Notes: generated by a model not told the origin, from the sequence alone. DNA of 64,000 nucleotides from Janthinobacterium lividum (GCF_023509035.1 NZ_CP075583.1:4402001-4466000), one strand, 5' to 3'. Shown: positions 26,439 through 36,224, counted from the stretch's first letter. Translations and numbers: made by a program.

Positions 26439-27425
26439 TCAGCCGCCTGTCTGCGCCATGAAGCGCACGATCTTGTCCGGCTGCGTATTGAAATCGTGCT
26501 GCTGCGGCTTGAGTTCGATGGCAGCACGGATCGCCGCTTCGATCTCCGCATCCGTGGCACCGCCGCGCAGCATGGGGCCAAAGGCGAATTTCTCTTCCTG
26601 GCCCAGGCACAGATACAGGGTACCATCGACGGACAGGCGCACGCGGTTGCAACTGGCGCAGAAATGCTGCGACATGGGCGTGATGAAGCCGATGCTCGAC
26701 CGTCCATCGGGTGTCGCCATGTAGCGCGCCGGTCCGCCGCCCAGTTCCTGCGCCTGCGGCACCAGGCCAAAACGGGCCGCCAGGCGTTCGCGCACGGGGC
26801 CCAGCGGCATGTAGCGGGCATTGCGGCCCGTACTGCCCATGGGCATGGCTTCGATCAGGCGCAGGATGAACTGCTGCTCGATGCAAAACGCGGCCATGGC
26901 CTCGATCTGGCCGTCATTGACGCCGCGCATGGCCACCATATTGATCTTGATGGGGTCGAAACCGGCCGCCTTGCCTGCCATCAGGCCATCTAAAATGGGC
27001 TGCAGGCTGTCGCGCCCCGTGATCTGCTGCATGCAGGCGCGGTCCAGCGAGTCCAGGCTGACATTGATGCGGTCCACACCTGCCGCGCGCAGAGCCACGG
27101 CGTGCTTGCCCAATTGGGTGGCGTTGGTCGACAGCGACAGATCCTGCAAGCCGGGCAGCGCAGACAGTTTCTGCGCCAGCTCGGGCAGCTTGCGCCGCAA
27201 CAGCGGCTCGCCGCCCGTCAGGCGCACGCGGCGCGTGCCGAGGCGAACAAAAATACCCAGCAGGCGCTCGATCTCGTCGAACGTCAGCCAGTCCTTCGGC
27301 TCTTCAAAGCCGCGAAAGCCCTTGGGCATGCAATAACTGCAGCGCAAATCGCAGCGGTCGGTGACGGACAGCCGCACATAATCGATCGAACGGCCAAAAC
27401 GGTCCTGCAACTTGACGCTACCCAT
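26439..27425 (-). CDS. moaA: GTP 3',8-cyclase MoaA
   Basis: A 328-residue radical SAM enzyme catalysing the first step of molybdenum cofactor synthesis, GTP to 3',8-cyclo-GTP. The N-terminal cluster motif is CDLRCSYC, followed by RVRLTGGEPLLRR. The C-terminal second 4Fe-4S cluster is held by FCASCNRVRLSVDGTLYLC. The protein ends in TGG, the Gly-Gly tail that MoaA needs for activity. A moaA copy inside a nar operon supplies cofactor for NarG, as in Pseudomonas aeruginosa, where moaA1 follows the operon's PPIase gene. Confidence 0.96.
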   Translation of the reverse strand: MGSVKLQDRFGRSIDYVRLSVTDRCDLRCSYCMPKGFRGFEEPKDWLTFDEIERLLGIFVRLGTRRVRLTGGEPLLRRKLPELAQKLSALPGLQDLSLSTNATQLGKHAVALRAAGVDRINVSLDSLDRACMQQITGRDSLQPILDGLMAGKAAGFDPIKINMVAMRGVNDGQIEAMAAFCIEQQFILRLIEAMPMGSTGRNARYMPLGPVRERLAARFGLVPQAQELGGGPARYMATPDGRSSIGFITPMSQHFCASCNRVRLSVDGTLYLCLGQEEKFAFGPMLRGGATDAEIEAAIRAAIELKPQQHDFNTQPDKIVRFMAQTGG

Positions 27426-27527
27426 GACGCTACTCCTGTTTCTTCCTTGATTGTAAAGGCTGGGACACGATCTGGCTGTGCCCCAGAAGGCCTAGCGGCC
27501 TACGCCTTCCGGACTACGCATTTCAGC

Positions 27528-28273
27528 CTACTGAACCAACGGACTGGCTGTGCCTTCGAGCTCGATGCCGGCGATGTCGGCGCGCCCCACCAGCAAGTGC
27601 AGATACTGGTGCACGGCCCGCTGCCACGCGGCGCGCGACAGGCGGTCGGCGATCTGCGCCTGCACCGCTTCGTAGGCAATGGCCTGGCCTTCGACGCGGC
27701 GCAGCACCTGCACGATGTGGTAGCCGAAGCGCGTTTCCAGCAAATGACCGGCCAGCACCCCCTCTTCCAGGCGGAACAACAGCGCGTCGAATTCCGGCAC
27801 GCTCTGGCCCGGCGACAGCTGGCCCAAATTTCCCCCAGGGCGCCCGACGGGCAGTTCGAATACTGCGCCGCCAGTTCGCCGAAGCGTTCGGGCGCCAGTT
27901 TAAGGGCGTCGAGCACGGCTTGCGCCGTCGTGCGCAGCAACTCCAGGGGCGCTTCCGGCGTCACCTGGAACAGGATGTGGCGCGCCTCGACCAGCGCCCC
28001 GCTGCGGAACAGCTGCGGGCGCTGCGCATAAAAGGTGCGGCAAGCCGCATCGTCGGCGGGCGGCACGCGCACTTCCTGCGCAAACAGCGCCTCGATGCGG
28101 TCGTCCACACTGTCGCCCTGCACGCCGAGGCGTTCGGCCTCGCCCTGCAGCAGCCGGCGCAGCACCAGTTCATGCACGGCCTGCTTCAAGGGATTGCCGG
28201 CACTGTCGTGATGCGGCAATTCCTGCGCGATGTCGGCATCGTCGATATCGATGCCATTGACGGAGATTCCCAT
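27528..28273 (-). pseudogene. Parvulin-type peptidyl-prolyl isomerase of the nar operon, frameshifted
   Basis: The first frame (MGISVNGIDIDDADIAQELP ...) carries an N-terminal helical region and the parvulin start VEARHILFQVTPEAP and FGELAAQYSNCPSGALGE. It then loses register. The other frame continues NLGQLSPGQSVPEFDALLFR, then ETRFGYHIVQVLRRVEG, to 27528. Adding one base to the C5 run at 27832-27836 (G5 on the coding strand) restores CPSGALGGNLGQLSPG, the normal parvulin motif, and a 248-residue protein. The gene sits between narI and moaA, exactly where P. aeruginosa has its nar-operon PPIase, and probably helps fold or insert nitrate reductase. A sequencing error is the simplest explanation. 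Confidence 0.8.
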
Positions 28274-28288
28274 GACGTAGCTCCTTTC

Positions 28289-28975
28289 TTAACGGCGACG
28301 AACTAACTGATAAGCGCGGCCCAGATAGCCGATGGCGCCAAAGCCGCTCCACACATGCACCAGACGGGTGAACGGGAAGATGACGAACAGCGACATGCCC
28401 ATGAACAGGTGCAGCTTGAACACCAGCGGCGCATCGACGATGAAGCTGGCCGCGTCGCCGCGGAAGGTCACGATGTGCTGCGCCCAGTTCATCAGCAAGA
28501 CCATCATGTGGCCATCCATGTGCGAAGCCGAGACGAAGATCGACGACAGGCCCAGCAGCAATGTCAGCAAAATCCACACCATCACCAGCTTGTCGCCGGC
28601 CGTGGTGACGGCGCGCAGCCGTTCATTGCCGAAGCGGCGCGCCAGCAGGATCAGGATGCCGACCAGGCACAGGCCGCCCATCACGCCGCCCGCCGCCATG
28701 GCCACGCCCTGCTTCAGGCTATGCGACACGCCTAAGGTATCCCACACCCAGACAGGGGTCAGCAAGCCGGCCGCATGGCCGAACAGCAGGCCGATGATGC
28801 CGATGTGGAACAGAATATTGCCCAGGCGCAGGCTGCCGCGGTGCAGCAGCTGGCTGGAATCGGACTTCCACGTGTATTGCTCGCGGTCGAAGCGGATCAG
28901 GCTACCCAGGAAAAAGATGGCCAGCGCGATGTATGGATAAATGCCATACACAAATTGATGCAAATAATTACTCAT
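28289..28975 (-). CDS. narI: Respiratory nitrate reductase gamma subunit (cytochrome b)
   Basis: A 228-residue membrane subunit with five hydrophobic helices that carries two b haems and passes quinol electrons to NarH. The start MSNYLHQFVYGIYPYIALAIFFLGSLIRFDREQYTWKSDSSQ is typical, with HRGSLRLGNILFHIGIIGLLFGHAAGL and KLHLFMGMSLFVIFPFTRLVHVWS containing the haem-ligand histidines. It is the last of the narGHJI structural genes. Confidence 0.97.
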   Translation of the reverse strand: MSNYLHQFVYGIYPYIALAIFFLGSLIRFDREQYTWKSDSSQLLHRGSLRLGNILFHIGIIGLLFGHAAGLLTPVWVWDTLGVSHSLKQGVAMAAGGVMGGLCLVGILILLARRFGNERLRAVTTAGDKLVMVWILLTLLLGLSSIFVSASHMDGHMMVLLMNWAQHIVTFRGDAASFIVDAPLVFKLHLFMGMSLFVIFPFTRLVHVWSGFGAIGYLGRAYQLVRRR

Positions 28976-29009
28976 GATGTACTCTCCTCATGCGGGCGCA
29001 GGCGGCCAA

Positions 29010-29678
29010 TTAAGCGGCGCGCCGCGGCTGCGGGTGAAAATGCACGGGATGGACGCCGCCTGGGGCTTGGCGCAGCAACGGCTCGACGCCGTCCGCACCG
29101 GGACCGAAGGTTTCCAGCGCTTCATCCATGTCGCGCACCGGCGGTTCGGCCAGCATTTCTGTTGCCACGGGGCTCAGGCGTTCGAGCAGCGTGAAAACGG
29201 GCGCGTACGGGCTGCCGTTGGCCGTCAGCTTGCGACCAACGTGCGCCAGCACGTGGACGGCGTCGCCCAGCAACGGCGCCGATGCCGTCTCGTCGAGCTG
29301 CGCCAGAAATTCCAGGAACAGGGGCACGAAGTCGGGCAAGTCGTCGCCCACCATCTGCAGGCCGTGGCGCTTGTATTCCTCCATCAGGTCGACCATGGCC
29401 TGGCCCCGGTCGCGCGATTCGCCGTGGATATGCTCGAACAGGTGCAGCGAGTGCGACGGATTGCGGTCGAAGGTGGCCACGTACTGCTGCTGCAGGTCGA
29501 TCAGACTGCTGCTTTCCAGATGCGCCAGCAAGGGCCGCAGCAAGGGGTACATCAAGGCGTGCTGCTCCGGCATGGCTGCCAGCGCGGCATCGAGCTGCGG
29601 CAGGTGCGCGATCAGCTCGGGCTCCGGATACAGCAGCAGGCGCGAGAGAATGTGATAATGGTTCATCGAGTTGGTCAT
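29010..29678 (-). CDS. narJ: Nitrate reductase assembly chaperone NarJ
   Basis: A 222-residue cytoplasmic chaperone of the TorD/NarJ family that holds NarG until the molybdenum cofactor and the FS0 cluster are inserted. The family pattern LSRLLLYPEPELIAHLP, QQQYVATFDRNPSHSLHLFEHIHGESRDRGQAMVDL and DDLPDFVPLFLEFLA is intact. It begins nine bases after narH and is followed by narI. Confidence 0.96.
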   Translation of the reverse strand: MTNSMNHYHILSRLLLYPEPELIAHLPQLDAALAAMPEQHALMYPLLRPLLAHLESSSLIDLQQQYVATFDRNPSHSLHLFEHIHGESRDRGQAMVDLMEEYKRHGLQMVGDDLPDFVPLFLEFLAQLDETASAPLLGDAVHVLAHVGRKLTANGSPYAPVFTLLERLSPVATEMLAEPPVRDMDEALETFGPGADGVEPLLRQAPGGVHPVHFHPQPRRAA

Positions 29679-29687
29679 ATCAGTTCC

Positions 29688-31238
29688 TTAGGCGCCAGGC
29701 GCCGTTTTGCGCGACTTCGGCATCTGCATGAAGATGGCCGAACCGTGTTTTTTCTTGCCGAACAAGGTCGGTTCGCTGGTGCCGTCCGAGCAGCCGTTGC
29801 CGAAGCTGAAACCACACGAACCCTTCTCGTTGAAGCTGTCCTCGGCCATTTCCTTGTGGCTGCTGGGAATGACGAAACGATCTTCGTAATTGGCGATGGC
29901 CATGATGTGATACATGTCCTCCACCTGCGCCTTGCTCAAGCCCACTTGCTTGAGCACCGTGAGATTTTCCACCTTCTCGACGGTCTTGCTGCGCATGTAG
30001 GCACGCATGGCCAGCATGCGGTCCAGCGCCGTGACGATGGGCGGCTGGTCGCCGGCCGTCAGCAAATTGGCCAGGTACTGCACGGGAATGCGCAGGCTTT
30101 GCGTGTCGGGCAGCATGCCGTTCACGCCCAGCTTGCCCGACTCTGCGGCCGCCTGGATCGGCGACAGCGGCGGCACGTACCACACCATCGGCAAGGTGCG
30201 GTATTCTGGATGCAGCGGGAACGCCACTTTCCATTCGACGGCCATCTTGTAGACGGGCGACTTGACGGCCGCTTCCAGCCAAAGGTCGGGGATGCCCTGG
30301 CGACGCGCCTCGGCGATGATGGTCGGGTCGTGCGGGTCGAGGAACAGATCGAGCTGCGCCTGGTACAGGTCCTGCTCTTGCGGCACGGAGGCAGCGGCCT
30401 CGATCTTGTCGGCGTCGTACAGCAGCACGCCCAGGTAGCGGATGCGGCCGACGCACGTTTCCGAGCACACGGTAGGCTGGCCCGCTTCGATGCGGGGGAA
30501 GCAGAAGGTGCACTTCTCCGCCTTGCCGGACGACCAATTATAGTAAATCTTCTTGTACGGGCAACCGGAGATGCACATGCGCCAGCCGCGGCATTTGTCC
30601 TGGTCGATCAGCACGATGCCGTCATCTTCGCGCTTGTACACGGAGCCGGACGGGCAAGACGCCACACACGTGGGATTGAGGCAATGCTCGCACAGGCGCG
30701 GCAAATACATCATGAAGGTGTTTTCGAACGTGCCGTACATCTCCTTCTGCATGTTGTCGAACAGCTGATCCTTGCTGCGCTGGGCAAATTCGCCGCCCAG
30801 GTCATCTTCCCAGTTCGGACCCCATTCGATTTTCTCCATCTTCTTCCCCGTCAGCACGGAGATCGGACGGGCCGTCGGCGGTGTCTGCGACAACGGCGCG
30901 CTTTGCAGGTGCTCGTAGTCGTAGGTGAACGGTTCGTAGTACTCGTCGATGGCGGGCAGGTTCGGGTTGGCGAAGATGTTCGCCAGGATTTTCAGACGGC
31001 TGCCCTGGCGCGGCTCGATCTTGCCCGCGTCCGTGCGGCGCCAGCCGCCATTCCACTTGTCCTGGTTTTCCCACTGCTTCGGATAGCCGATGCCTGGCTT
31101 GGTTTCCACGTTGTTGAACCATGCGTACTCGACGCCGTCGCGGCTGGTCCACACGTTTTTGCAGGTGACGGAACAGGTGTGGCAGCCGATGCACTTGTCC
31201 AGGTTCAGCACCATGCCGATTTGCGCTCTGATTTTCAT
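29688..31238 (-). CDS. narH: Respiratory nitrate reductase beta subunit
   Basis: A 516-residue iron-sulfur subunit. I use ATG 31238 (MKIRAQIGMVLNLDKC), preceded by AGGAG; a longer open frame adds 14 unlikely residues. Four cluster motifs are visible: CIGCHTCSVTC, CEHCLNPTCVASC, the 3Fe-4S type CRGWRMCISGC with Trp in place of a Cys, and CTFCFPR with CSETC. Electrons move from NarI through these clusters to NarG. The gene starts one base after narG ends and is surely co-translated with it. Confidence 0.97.
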   Translation of the reverse strand: MKIRAQIGMVLNLDKCIGCHTCSVTCKNVWTSRDGVEYAWFNNVETKPGIGYPKQWENQDKWNGGWRRTDAGKIEPRQGSRLKILANIFANPNLPAIDEYYEPFTYDYEHLQSAPLSQTPPTARPISVLTGKKMEKIEWGPNWEDDLGGEFAQRSKDQLFDNMQKEMYGTFENTFMMYLPRLCEHCLNPTCVASCPSGSVYKREDDGIVLIDQDKCRGWRMCISGCPYKKIYYNWSSGKAEKCTFCFPRIEAGQPTVCSETCVGRIRYLGVLLYDADKIEAAASVPQEQDLYQAQLDLFLDPHDPTIIAEARRQGIPDLWLEAAVKSPVYKMAVEWKVAFPLHPEYRTLPMVWYVPPLSPIQAAAESGKLGVNGMLPDTQSLRIPVQYLANLLTAGDQPPIVTALDRMLAMRAYMRSKTVEKVENLTVLKQVGLSKAQVEDMYHIMAIANYEDRFVIPSSHKEMAEDSFNEKGSCGFSFGNGCSDGTSEPTLFGKKKHGSAIFMQMPKSRKTAPGA

Positions 31239-31239
31239 A

Positions 31240-34200
31240 CTATGCTCCTTCTTCCTGCAACGGGCCTTCGAGCCAGTCAACCTTGTTCATCTTGCGCACC
31301 AATACGAATTCATCGCGGTTGGAGCCCACCGTGCCGTAGTAATTGAAACCGTAGGCCAGCTGGGCGTAGCCGCCGATCATGTGCGTCGGCTTGGGCACGG
31401 CGCGCGTCACCGAGTTATGGATGCCGCCCCGCTTGCCCGTCATCTCCGCGCCAGGCACGTTGATGATCTTTTCCTGGGCGTGGTACATCATCGTCATGCC
31501 GGCCGGGATGCGCTGGCTGACGATGGCGCGCGCCGTCAGGCTGCCGTTCACGTTGAAGACCTCGATCCAGTCGTTGTCGACGATGCCAGCCGTCTTCGCG
31601 TCCGTTTCCGACAACCACACGTGCGGCCCGCCGCGCGACAGGGTCAGCATGCGCAGATTGTCCGAATACGTGGAGTGGATGCCCCACTTCTGGTGCGGTG
31701 TCAAAAAGTTCAGCGCCAGCTCCTTGTTGCCGTTCGGCTTGGTGCCCAGCAGCGCTTCCGTCGTCTTCGTGTTAATCGCCGGCTTGTACACGCACAGCCC
31801 TTCGCCAAAATCGCGCATCCACAGGTGATCCTGGTAAAACTGCTGGCGGCCCGTCAGGGTGCGCCATGGGATCAGTTCATGCACGTTGGTATAGCCGGCC
31901 GTGTAGCTGACTTCTTCGCTTTCCAGGCCTGACCAGGTGGGCGAGGAAATGATCTTGCGCGGCTGCGCCTGCACGTCGCGAAAGCGGATGCTGTCATGCT
32001 CGCGCGGCAGCGCCAGGTGCGTATGCTCGCGTCCCGTGATGGCGGACAGCGCGGCCCAGGCTTTCACGGCCACGTGACCATTCGTTTCCGGTGCCAGCGA
32101 CAGGATCATCTCGGCCGCGTCGATGGCCGTATCGAGGCGTGGCTGGCCTTTGGAGACGCCATCTTCGAGTACCGTGCGGTTGATGCCGCGCAGTACCTCG
32201 ACTTCATGGTCCGTTTTCCAGGAAATACCCTTGCCGCCGTTGCCGATGGTTTCCAGCAGCGGGCCGATCGACGTGAATTTCTTGTAGACGTCGCGGTAAT
32301 TGCGCTCGACCACCGTCATGTTCGGCATGGTCTTGCCGGGAATGGCGTCGCATTCGCCTGCGCGCCAATCCTTGGGATCGAAAGGCTGGCCCAACTCACC
32401 AGGCGTATCGTGCATCAGCGGCGTGAGGATGATGTCTTGCTGGGTGCCCAGCAGTTCGCCGCCGATTTCCGAGAACTTCTCGGCGATACCCTTGTAGATT
32501 TCCCAGTCCGACTTCGATTGCCACAAGGGCTGCACGGCTTCCGACAGCGGGTGGATGAACGGATGCATGTCCGACGTGTTCAAGTCATCTTTTTCGTACC
32601 AGGTGGCCGTCGGCAGCACCACGTCGCCATACAGGCACGTGGTCGACATGCGGAAGTCCAGCACCACCAGCAGATCGAGCTTGCCTTCGGCGGCAGGACG
32701 CACTTTCACCTGTTTCGGCGTGATGCAGTCGTCTTCATCGCTGAGCAGGCCATTCTGCGTGCCGAGCAGGTATTTCAGGAAGTACTCATGGCCCTTGCCC
32801 GAGCTGCCCAGGATGTTCGAACGCCAGACAAACATATTGCGCGGGAAGTTGGCCGGGTTGTCCGGGTCGTCGCAGGAGAATTGAAGCTGGCCTGCCTTGA
32901 TCTGGTCGAGCGCATACGCGGCCGGCGCCTGCCCTGCCGCCTTGGCGGCCTTGGCCACTTCCAGCGGATTGGTTTGCAGCTGCGGCGCCGATGGCAGCCA
33001 GCCCATGCGTTCAGCCTTGGCGTTGTAGTCAAGCAGGGTCAAGTCACCCGTGCCGCCGGCCGCCGATGGCGAGGCGATGTCGCCCGTTTCCAGCTTTTCA
33101 TGGCGCCATTGGCTCGTGTGGGCATAGAAGAACGAGGTGCCGTTCATCTGGCGCATCGGGCGTACCCAGTCCTGGGCGAAAGCCAAAGGCGTCCAGCCCG
33201 TTTGCGGACGCAGTTTTTCCTGGCCCACGTAATGTGCCCAGCCACCGCCCGACTGGCCGATACAGCCGCACATCATCAGCATGTTGATGATGCCGCGGTA
33301 CGTCATGTCCATGTGATACCAGTGATTCAGGCCGGCGCCCACGATGACCATGCTCTTGCCGCGCGTCTGGTCCGCGTTTTCCGCGAACTGGCGCGCCACC
33401 GTGATGACGTCGGCGCGTTTCACGCCCGTGTGCTTCTCTTGCCAGGCCGGGGTGTAGGGTACGTCGTCGTCATAGCTCTCGGCCACGTTTTCGCCGCCAA
33501 GGCCACGGTCAATGCCGTAGTTGGCCAGGGTCAGGTCAAACACGGTGGTGACGAGGCCCGTCGTGCCGTCGGCCAGGTGGATGGTTTTCACCGGCACCTT
33601 GCGCAGCAGCATGTCGGACGCATCCTTGCCGCCGAAGTAGGCGAAACCCACTTCCGTGACGGCGTCGCTGTCGTTGATCATGGACAGCATCGGCACGATA
33701 GGTTCGCCGCTGCCACCCGCTTTTTGCTCCAGGTTCCACTTGCCCGATTCGCCCCAGCGGAAGCCGATGGAGCCGGCCGGCGCCGTGATGGCGCCCGTGG
33801 TTTCGTCGATGACGAGGGTTTTCCACTCCGGATTGTTGGTTTCGTCGAGATTGTTGTCCAGGTGCGAAGCGCGCAGGAAGTAATCGGGCACCAGGGTACC
33901 GTTATGCTCCTTGAGCAGGACCAGCATAGGGAAGTCCGTGTACTGGCGCGCATAGTCGCGGAAATAGGCGCTCTGCCCTTCCGAGTGGAATTCCTTGAGG
34001 ATCACGTGGCCCATGGCCAGCGCCAGTGCGGCATCCGTGCCCTGCTTCGGGGCCAGCCAGATGTCGCCGAACTTCACCATTTCGCCGTAATCGGGCGAGA
34101 TGGCCACGGTTTTCGTGCCCTTGTAGCGCACTTCCGTGTAGAAATGGGCATCCGGCGTGCGCGTCATCGGCACGTTAGAGCCCCACACCATCAAATAGGT

Positions 34201-34938
34201 CGAGTTGTACCAGTCGGCCGATTCCGGCACGTCCGTCTGTTCGCCCCACACTTGCGGGCTGGCCGGCGGCAAGTCGCAGTACCAGTCATAAAAACTCAGG
34301 GCCACGCCGCCGATCAGGGACAGGTAGCGCGTGCCGGAAGCATAGCTGACCATGGACATGGCGGGAATCGGCGAAAAGCCGACGACGCGGTCCGGGCCGT
34401 ATTTCTTGATCGTCAGCGCATTCGCAGCGGCGATGATTTCATTCGATTCGTCCCACGTGGCGCGCACGAAACCGCCCAGGCCACGGATGGATTTGTACTG
34501 CTGCGAGCGCACGGGATCCTGGCTGATCCAGTCCCAGGCCGTGACGGGGTCCATGGTCTTGCGCGCTTCGCGCCACATTTCCATCAGGCGGCCGCGCACC
34601 ATCGGGTATTTCACGCGCTGCGCCGAATACACGTACCAGGAATAGCTGGCGCCGCGCGGGCAGCCGCGCGGCTCGTGGTTGGGCAGGTCGGGACGCGTGC
34701 GCGGATAATCGGTTTGCTGGGTTTCCCAGGTGATCAGGCCATTCTTGACATACACCTTCCAGCTGCACGAGCCGGTACAGTTCACGCCATGCGTGGAGCG
34801 CACGATCTTGTCGTGCTGCCAGCGCTGGCGGTAGGCGTTTTCCCAGGTGCGGTCTTCATCGACCACGGTGCCATGGCCGTTTGAAAACGGCTCGGCGGGC
34901 TTGCTAAAAAATTTCAGGCGGTCCAGAAAGTGACTCAT
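31240..34938 (-). CDS. narG: Respiratory nitrate reductase alpha subunit
   Basis: The 1232-residue catalytic subunit that reduces nitrate to nitrite at a bis-MGD molybdenum centre on the cytoplasmic side of the membrane. The FS0 cluster ligands (one His and three Cys) are in THGVNCTGSCSW and RGCPRGASYSWY. The Mo-site region reads YNSTYLMVWGSNVPMTRTPDAHF. Length and sequence follow the NarG family from end to end (ILGSSGKGHEYFLKYLLGTQ, DVVLPTATWYEKDDLNTSD, YFGTVGSNRDEF-like C-terminus). The start has GGAGGTAGC directly upstream. The promoter lies in the 233 bases before it and contains a motif shared with narK1. Confidence 0.98.
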   Translation of the reverse strand: MSHFLDRLKFFSKPAEPFSNGHGTVVDEDRTWENAYRQRWQHDKIVRSTHGVNCTGSCSWKVYVKNGLITWETQQTDYPRTRPDLPNHEPRGCPRGASYSWYVYSAQRVKYPMVRGRLMEMWREARKTMDPVTAWDWISQDPVRSQQYKSIRGLGGFVRATWDESNEIIAAANALTIKKYGPDRVVGFSPIPAMSMVSYASGTRYLSLIGGVALSFYDWYCDLPPASPQVWGEQTDVPESADWYNSTYLMVWGSNVPMTRTPDAHFYTEVRYKGTKTVAISPDYGEMVKFGDIWLAPKQGTDAALALAMGHVILKEFHSEGQSAYFRDYARQYTDFPMLVLLKEHNGTLVPDYFLRASHLDNNLDETNNPEWKTLVIDETTGAITAPAGSIGFRWGESGKWNLEQKAGGSGEPIVPMLSMINDSDAVTEVGFAYFGGKDASDMLLRKVPVKTIHLADGTTGLVTTVFDLTLANYGIDRGLGGENVAESYDDDVPYTPAWQEKHTGVKRADVITVARQFAENADQTRGKSMVIVGAGLNHWYHMDMTYRGIINMLMMCGCIGQSGGGWAHYVGQEKLRPQTGWTPLAFAQDWVRPMRQMNGTSFFYAHTSQWRHEKLETGDIASPSAAGGTGDLTLLDYNAKAERMGWLPSAPQLQTNPLEVAKAAKAAGQAPAAYALDQIKAGQLQFSCDDPDNPANFPRNMFVWRSNILGSSGKGHEYFLKYLLGTQNGLLSDEDDCITPKQVKVRPAAEGKLDLLVVLDFRMSTTCLYGDVVLPTATWYEKDDLNTSDMHPFIHPLSEAVQPLWQSKSDWEIYKGIAEKFSEIGGELLGTQQDIILTPLMHDTPGELGQPFDPKDWRAGECDAIPGKTMPNMTVVERNYRDVYKKFTSIGPLLETIGNGGKGISWKTDHEVEVLRGINRTVLEDGVSKGQPRLDTAIDAAEMILSLAPETNGHVAVKAWAALSAITGREHTHLALPREHDSIRFRDVQAQPRKIISSPTWSGLESEEVSYTAGYTNVHELIPWRTLTGRQQFYQDHLWMRDFGEGLCVYKPAINTKTTEALLGTKPNGNKELALNFLTPHQKWGIHSTYSDNLRMLTLSRGGPHVWLSETDAKTAGIVDNDWIEVFNVNGSLTARAIVSQRIPAGMTMMYHAQEKIINVPGAEMTGKRGGIHNSVTRAVPKPTHMIGGYAQLAYGFNYYGTVGSNRDEFVLVRKMNKVDWLEGPLQEEGA

Positions 34939-35043
34939 GCTACCTCCACAGTGCGCCGCGGACAGCGGCGCCAGGTCTTAAAAAACGCTGCAAGCAGGAT
35001 GGCTCAAGCGTCGATACAAACAGTCTATCGATGCACCGTGCCC

Positions 35044-35062
35044 GGCGGTATTGGCAAGAAGT
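35044..35062 (-). promoter_or_regulatory. Motif shared by the narG and narK1 upstream regions (narG copy)
   Basis: On the minus strand ACTTCTTGCCAATACCGCC lies 106 bases before the narG start. An almost identical sequence, ACTTTTGCCGATACGGC, lies 114 bases before narK1. Similar distance and orientation suggest a common activator site. I see no classical TTGATnnnnATCAA FNR/Anr box in either region. NarL is a candidate because its gene is in the cluster, but the motif is not a clear NarL heptamer pair. Confidence 0.4.
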
Positions 35063-35171
35063 CGGTTTCCGGCACCAGGAATGCATAGACGGATAGTCAC
35101 TATTGCCTATGGGCGGCAAGGCGGCGCTGCGGTATACCTGTCGTCATCGTTCAACCCAGAGAAAGAGCACC

Positions 35172-35543
35172 ATGTCGATTACCGATTACGCCAGCCTGCT
35201 GCGCAGCGCCCGCAACCAGGAGCAGCCGCAACGCCTGCTGTTCACCTTTACCCAGGCGCAGGCCCAGCCTGGCGGCCAGGGCAAGTCCCTCACGCCCGTG
35301 ATGTGCGCCGACAAGCTGCCCGAGGAACTGGACAGCTTCGAGACATTGAAGGAGGAGTCGAAACAGATGCAGACGCACTGGGACGTGGTCTTCGTGGCGG
35401 GACTGGCGGGCCATGATGGCCAACCACCTGCGGCGCAGGAATGCGAGGCGCCCCTGCGCGCCATGGTGACGGCCATCGAGCAAGGTCGCATCGACAGCCT
35501 GCTGGCGTTTGACCGCAGCGGCGATTTATTACGTTTTAGCTGA
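35172..35543 (+). CDS. Conserved hypothetical protein between narG and the carbonic anhydrase
   Basis: A 123-residue soluble protein starting at ATG 35172 after GAGAAAGAG. It begins MSITDYASLLRSARNQ and contains LTPVMCADKLPEELDSFE and TLKEESKQMQTHWDVVFVAGL. I have seen similar short proteins in betaproteobacteria labelled ribonucleotide reductase subunit alpha, but no such catalytic residues are present and I would not assign that function. It is read against the surrounding nar genes, and its last 15 bases overlap the convergent carbonic anhydrase gene. Confidence 0.65.
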   Translation: MSITDYASLLRSARNQEQPQRLLFTFTQAQAQPGGQGKSLTPVMCADKLPEELDSFETLKEESKQMQTHWDVVFVAGLAGHDGQPPAAQECEAPLRAMVTAIEQGRIDSLLAFDRSGDLLRFS

Positions 35544-36224
35544 ATCCGGCCAAGGGCGCTCGTGCAGGTGGCGCGCCCTTTCTATCGGGCAGACGAGGGG
35601 CAAAAACTGCTGCTGGCGCGCCGAATACGCCATCAGCGCCCCGCTGTCGATATCGAAATACCATCCGTGCAATTTCAACACCCCCTGCTCCACCCGTCGC
35701 TTCAGCCATGGGTAGGTGAGCAGGTTGTCCAGCGACTGCAGGATGCTGGCCAGTTCGCACGCGTGGTGCTGTTCTTCCGAAGAGCGATGCGCCAGCTCGC
35801 GCCGCACGCGCTGCGCCACCGGTTCGGCGATGCGCATCCACTGTCCCACGAAGTCCGTTTCCTGGCCCTCCGCGCGCGGCTGCGGTTCCAGCAGCGCGCG
35901 GATGCCGCCGCAACGCGCATGTCCGAGCACGATGACCCTGGCCACTTCCAGCTTGCAGACGGCGAACTCGATGGCCGAACTGACGCCGGGCGGCGCGTCG
36001 GGCGTGCACGGCGGCACCAGGTTGGCGATATTGCGCACGACGAACATGTCGCCCGGGTCGCTGCCCGTCAGCAGCATGGGGTCGACCCGCGAATCGCAGC
36101 AGCCGATCAGCAAGGTCGAGGGCCGCTGCCCGTCGCGCAAGCTGTCGTACAAGGTTTGCGGCTCGCTGAAATACTGCTGCTGAAACAGGCTGAAGCCGTT
36201 GACGAATTTTTCCAGTTCTTCCAT
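35529..36224 (-). CDS. Beta-class carbonic anhydrase
   Basis: A 231-residue zinc enzyme interconverting carbon dioxide and bicarbonate in the cytoplasm. I place the start at ATG 36224 (MEELEKFVNGFSLFQQQYFS), preceded by GAGG; the open frame extends far upstream without meaning. Zinc ligands and the Asp-Arg dyad are in LLIGCCDSRVDP, and the His and second Cys in VIVLGHARCGGIRAL. The gene lies 59 bases after narK2 and before narG on the same strand, so it may be transcribed with the nitrate genes. Bicarbonate supply or pH balance during nitrate respiration is a reasonable guess. Confidence 0.93.
   Translation of the reverse strand: MEELEKFVNGFSLFQQQYFSEPQTLYDSLRDGQRPSTLLIGCCDSRVDPMLLTGSDPGDMFVVRNIANLVPPCTPDAPPGVSSAIEFAVCKLEVARVIVLGHARCGGIRALLEPQPRAEGQETDFVGQWMRIAEPVAQRVRRELAHRSSEEQHHACELASILQSLDNLLTYPWLKRRVEQGVLKLHGWYFDIDSGALMAYSARQQQFLPLVCPIERARHLHERPWPDSAKT

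Noticed and set aside
26410..26886. N-terminal extension of narX by about 159 codons.
   Set aside because: It overlaps moaA in another frame, and the proper membrane helix and ribosome binding site are at 26409.
31996..34884. A 962-codon plus-strand open frame opposite narG.
   Set aside because: Antisense shadow of narG with typical His/Arg/Val composition and no recognisable family.
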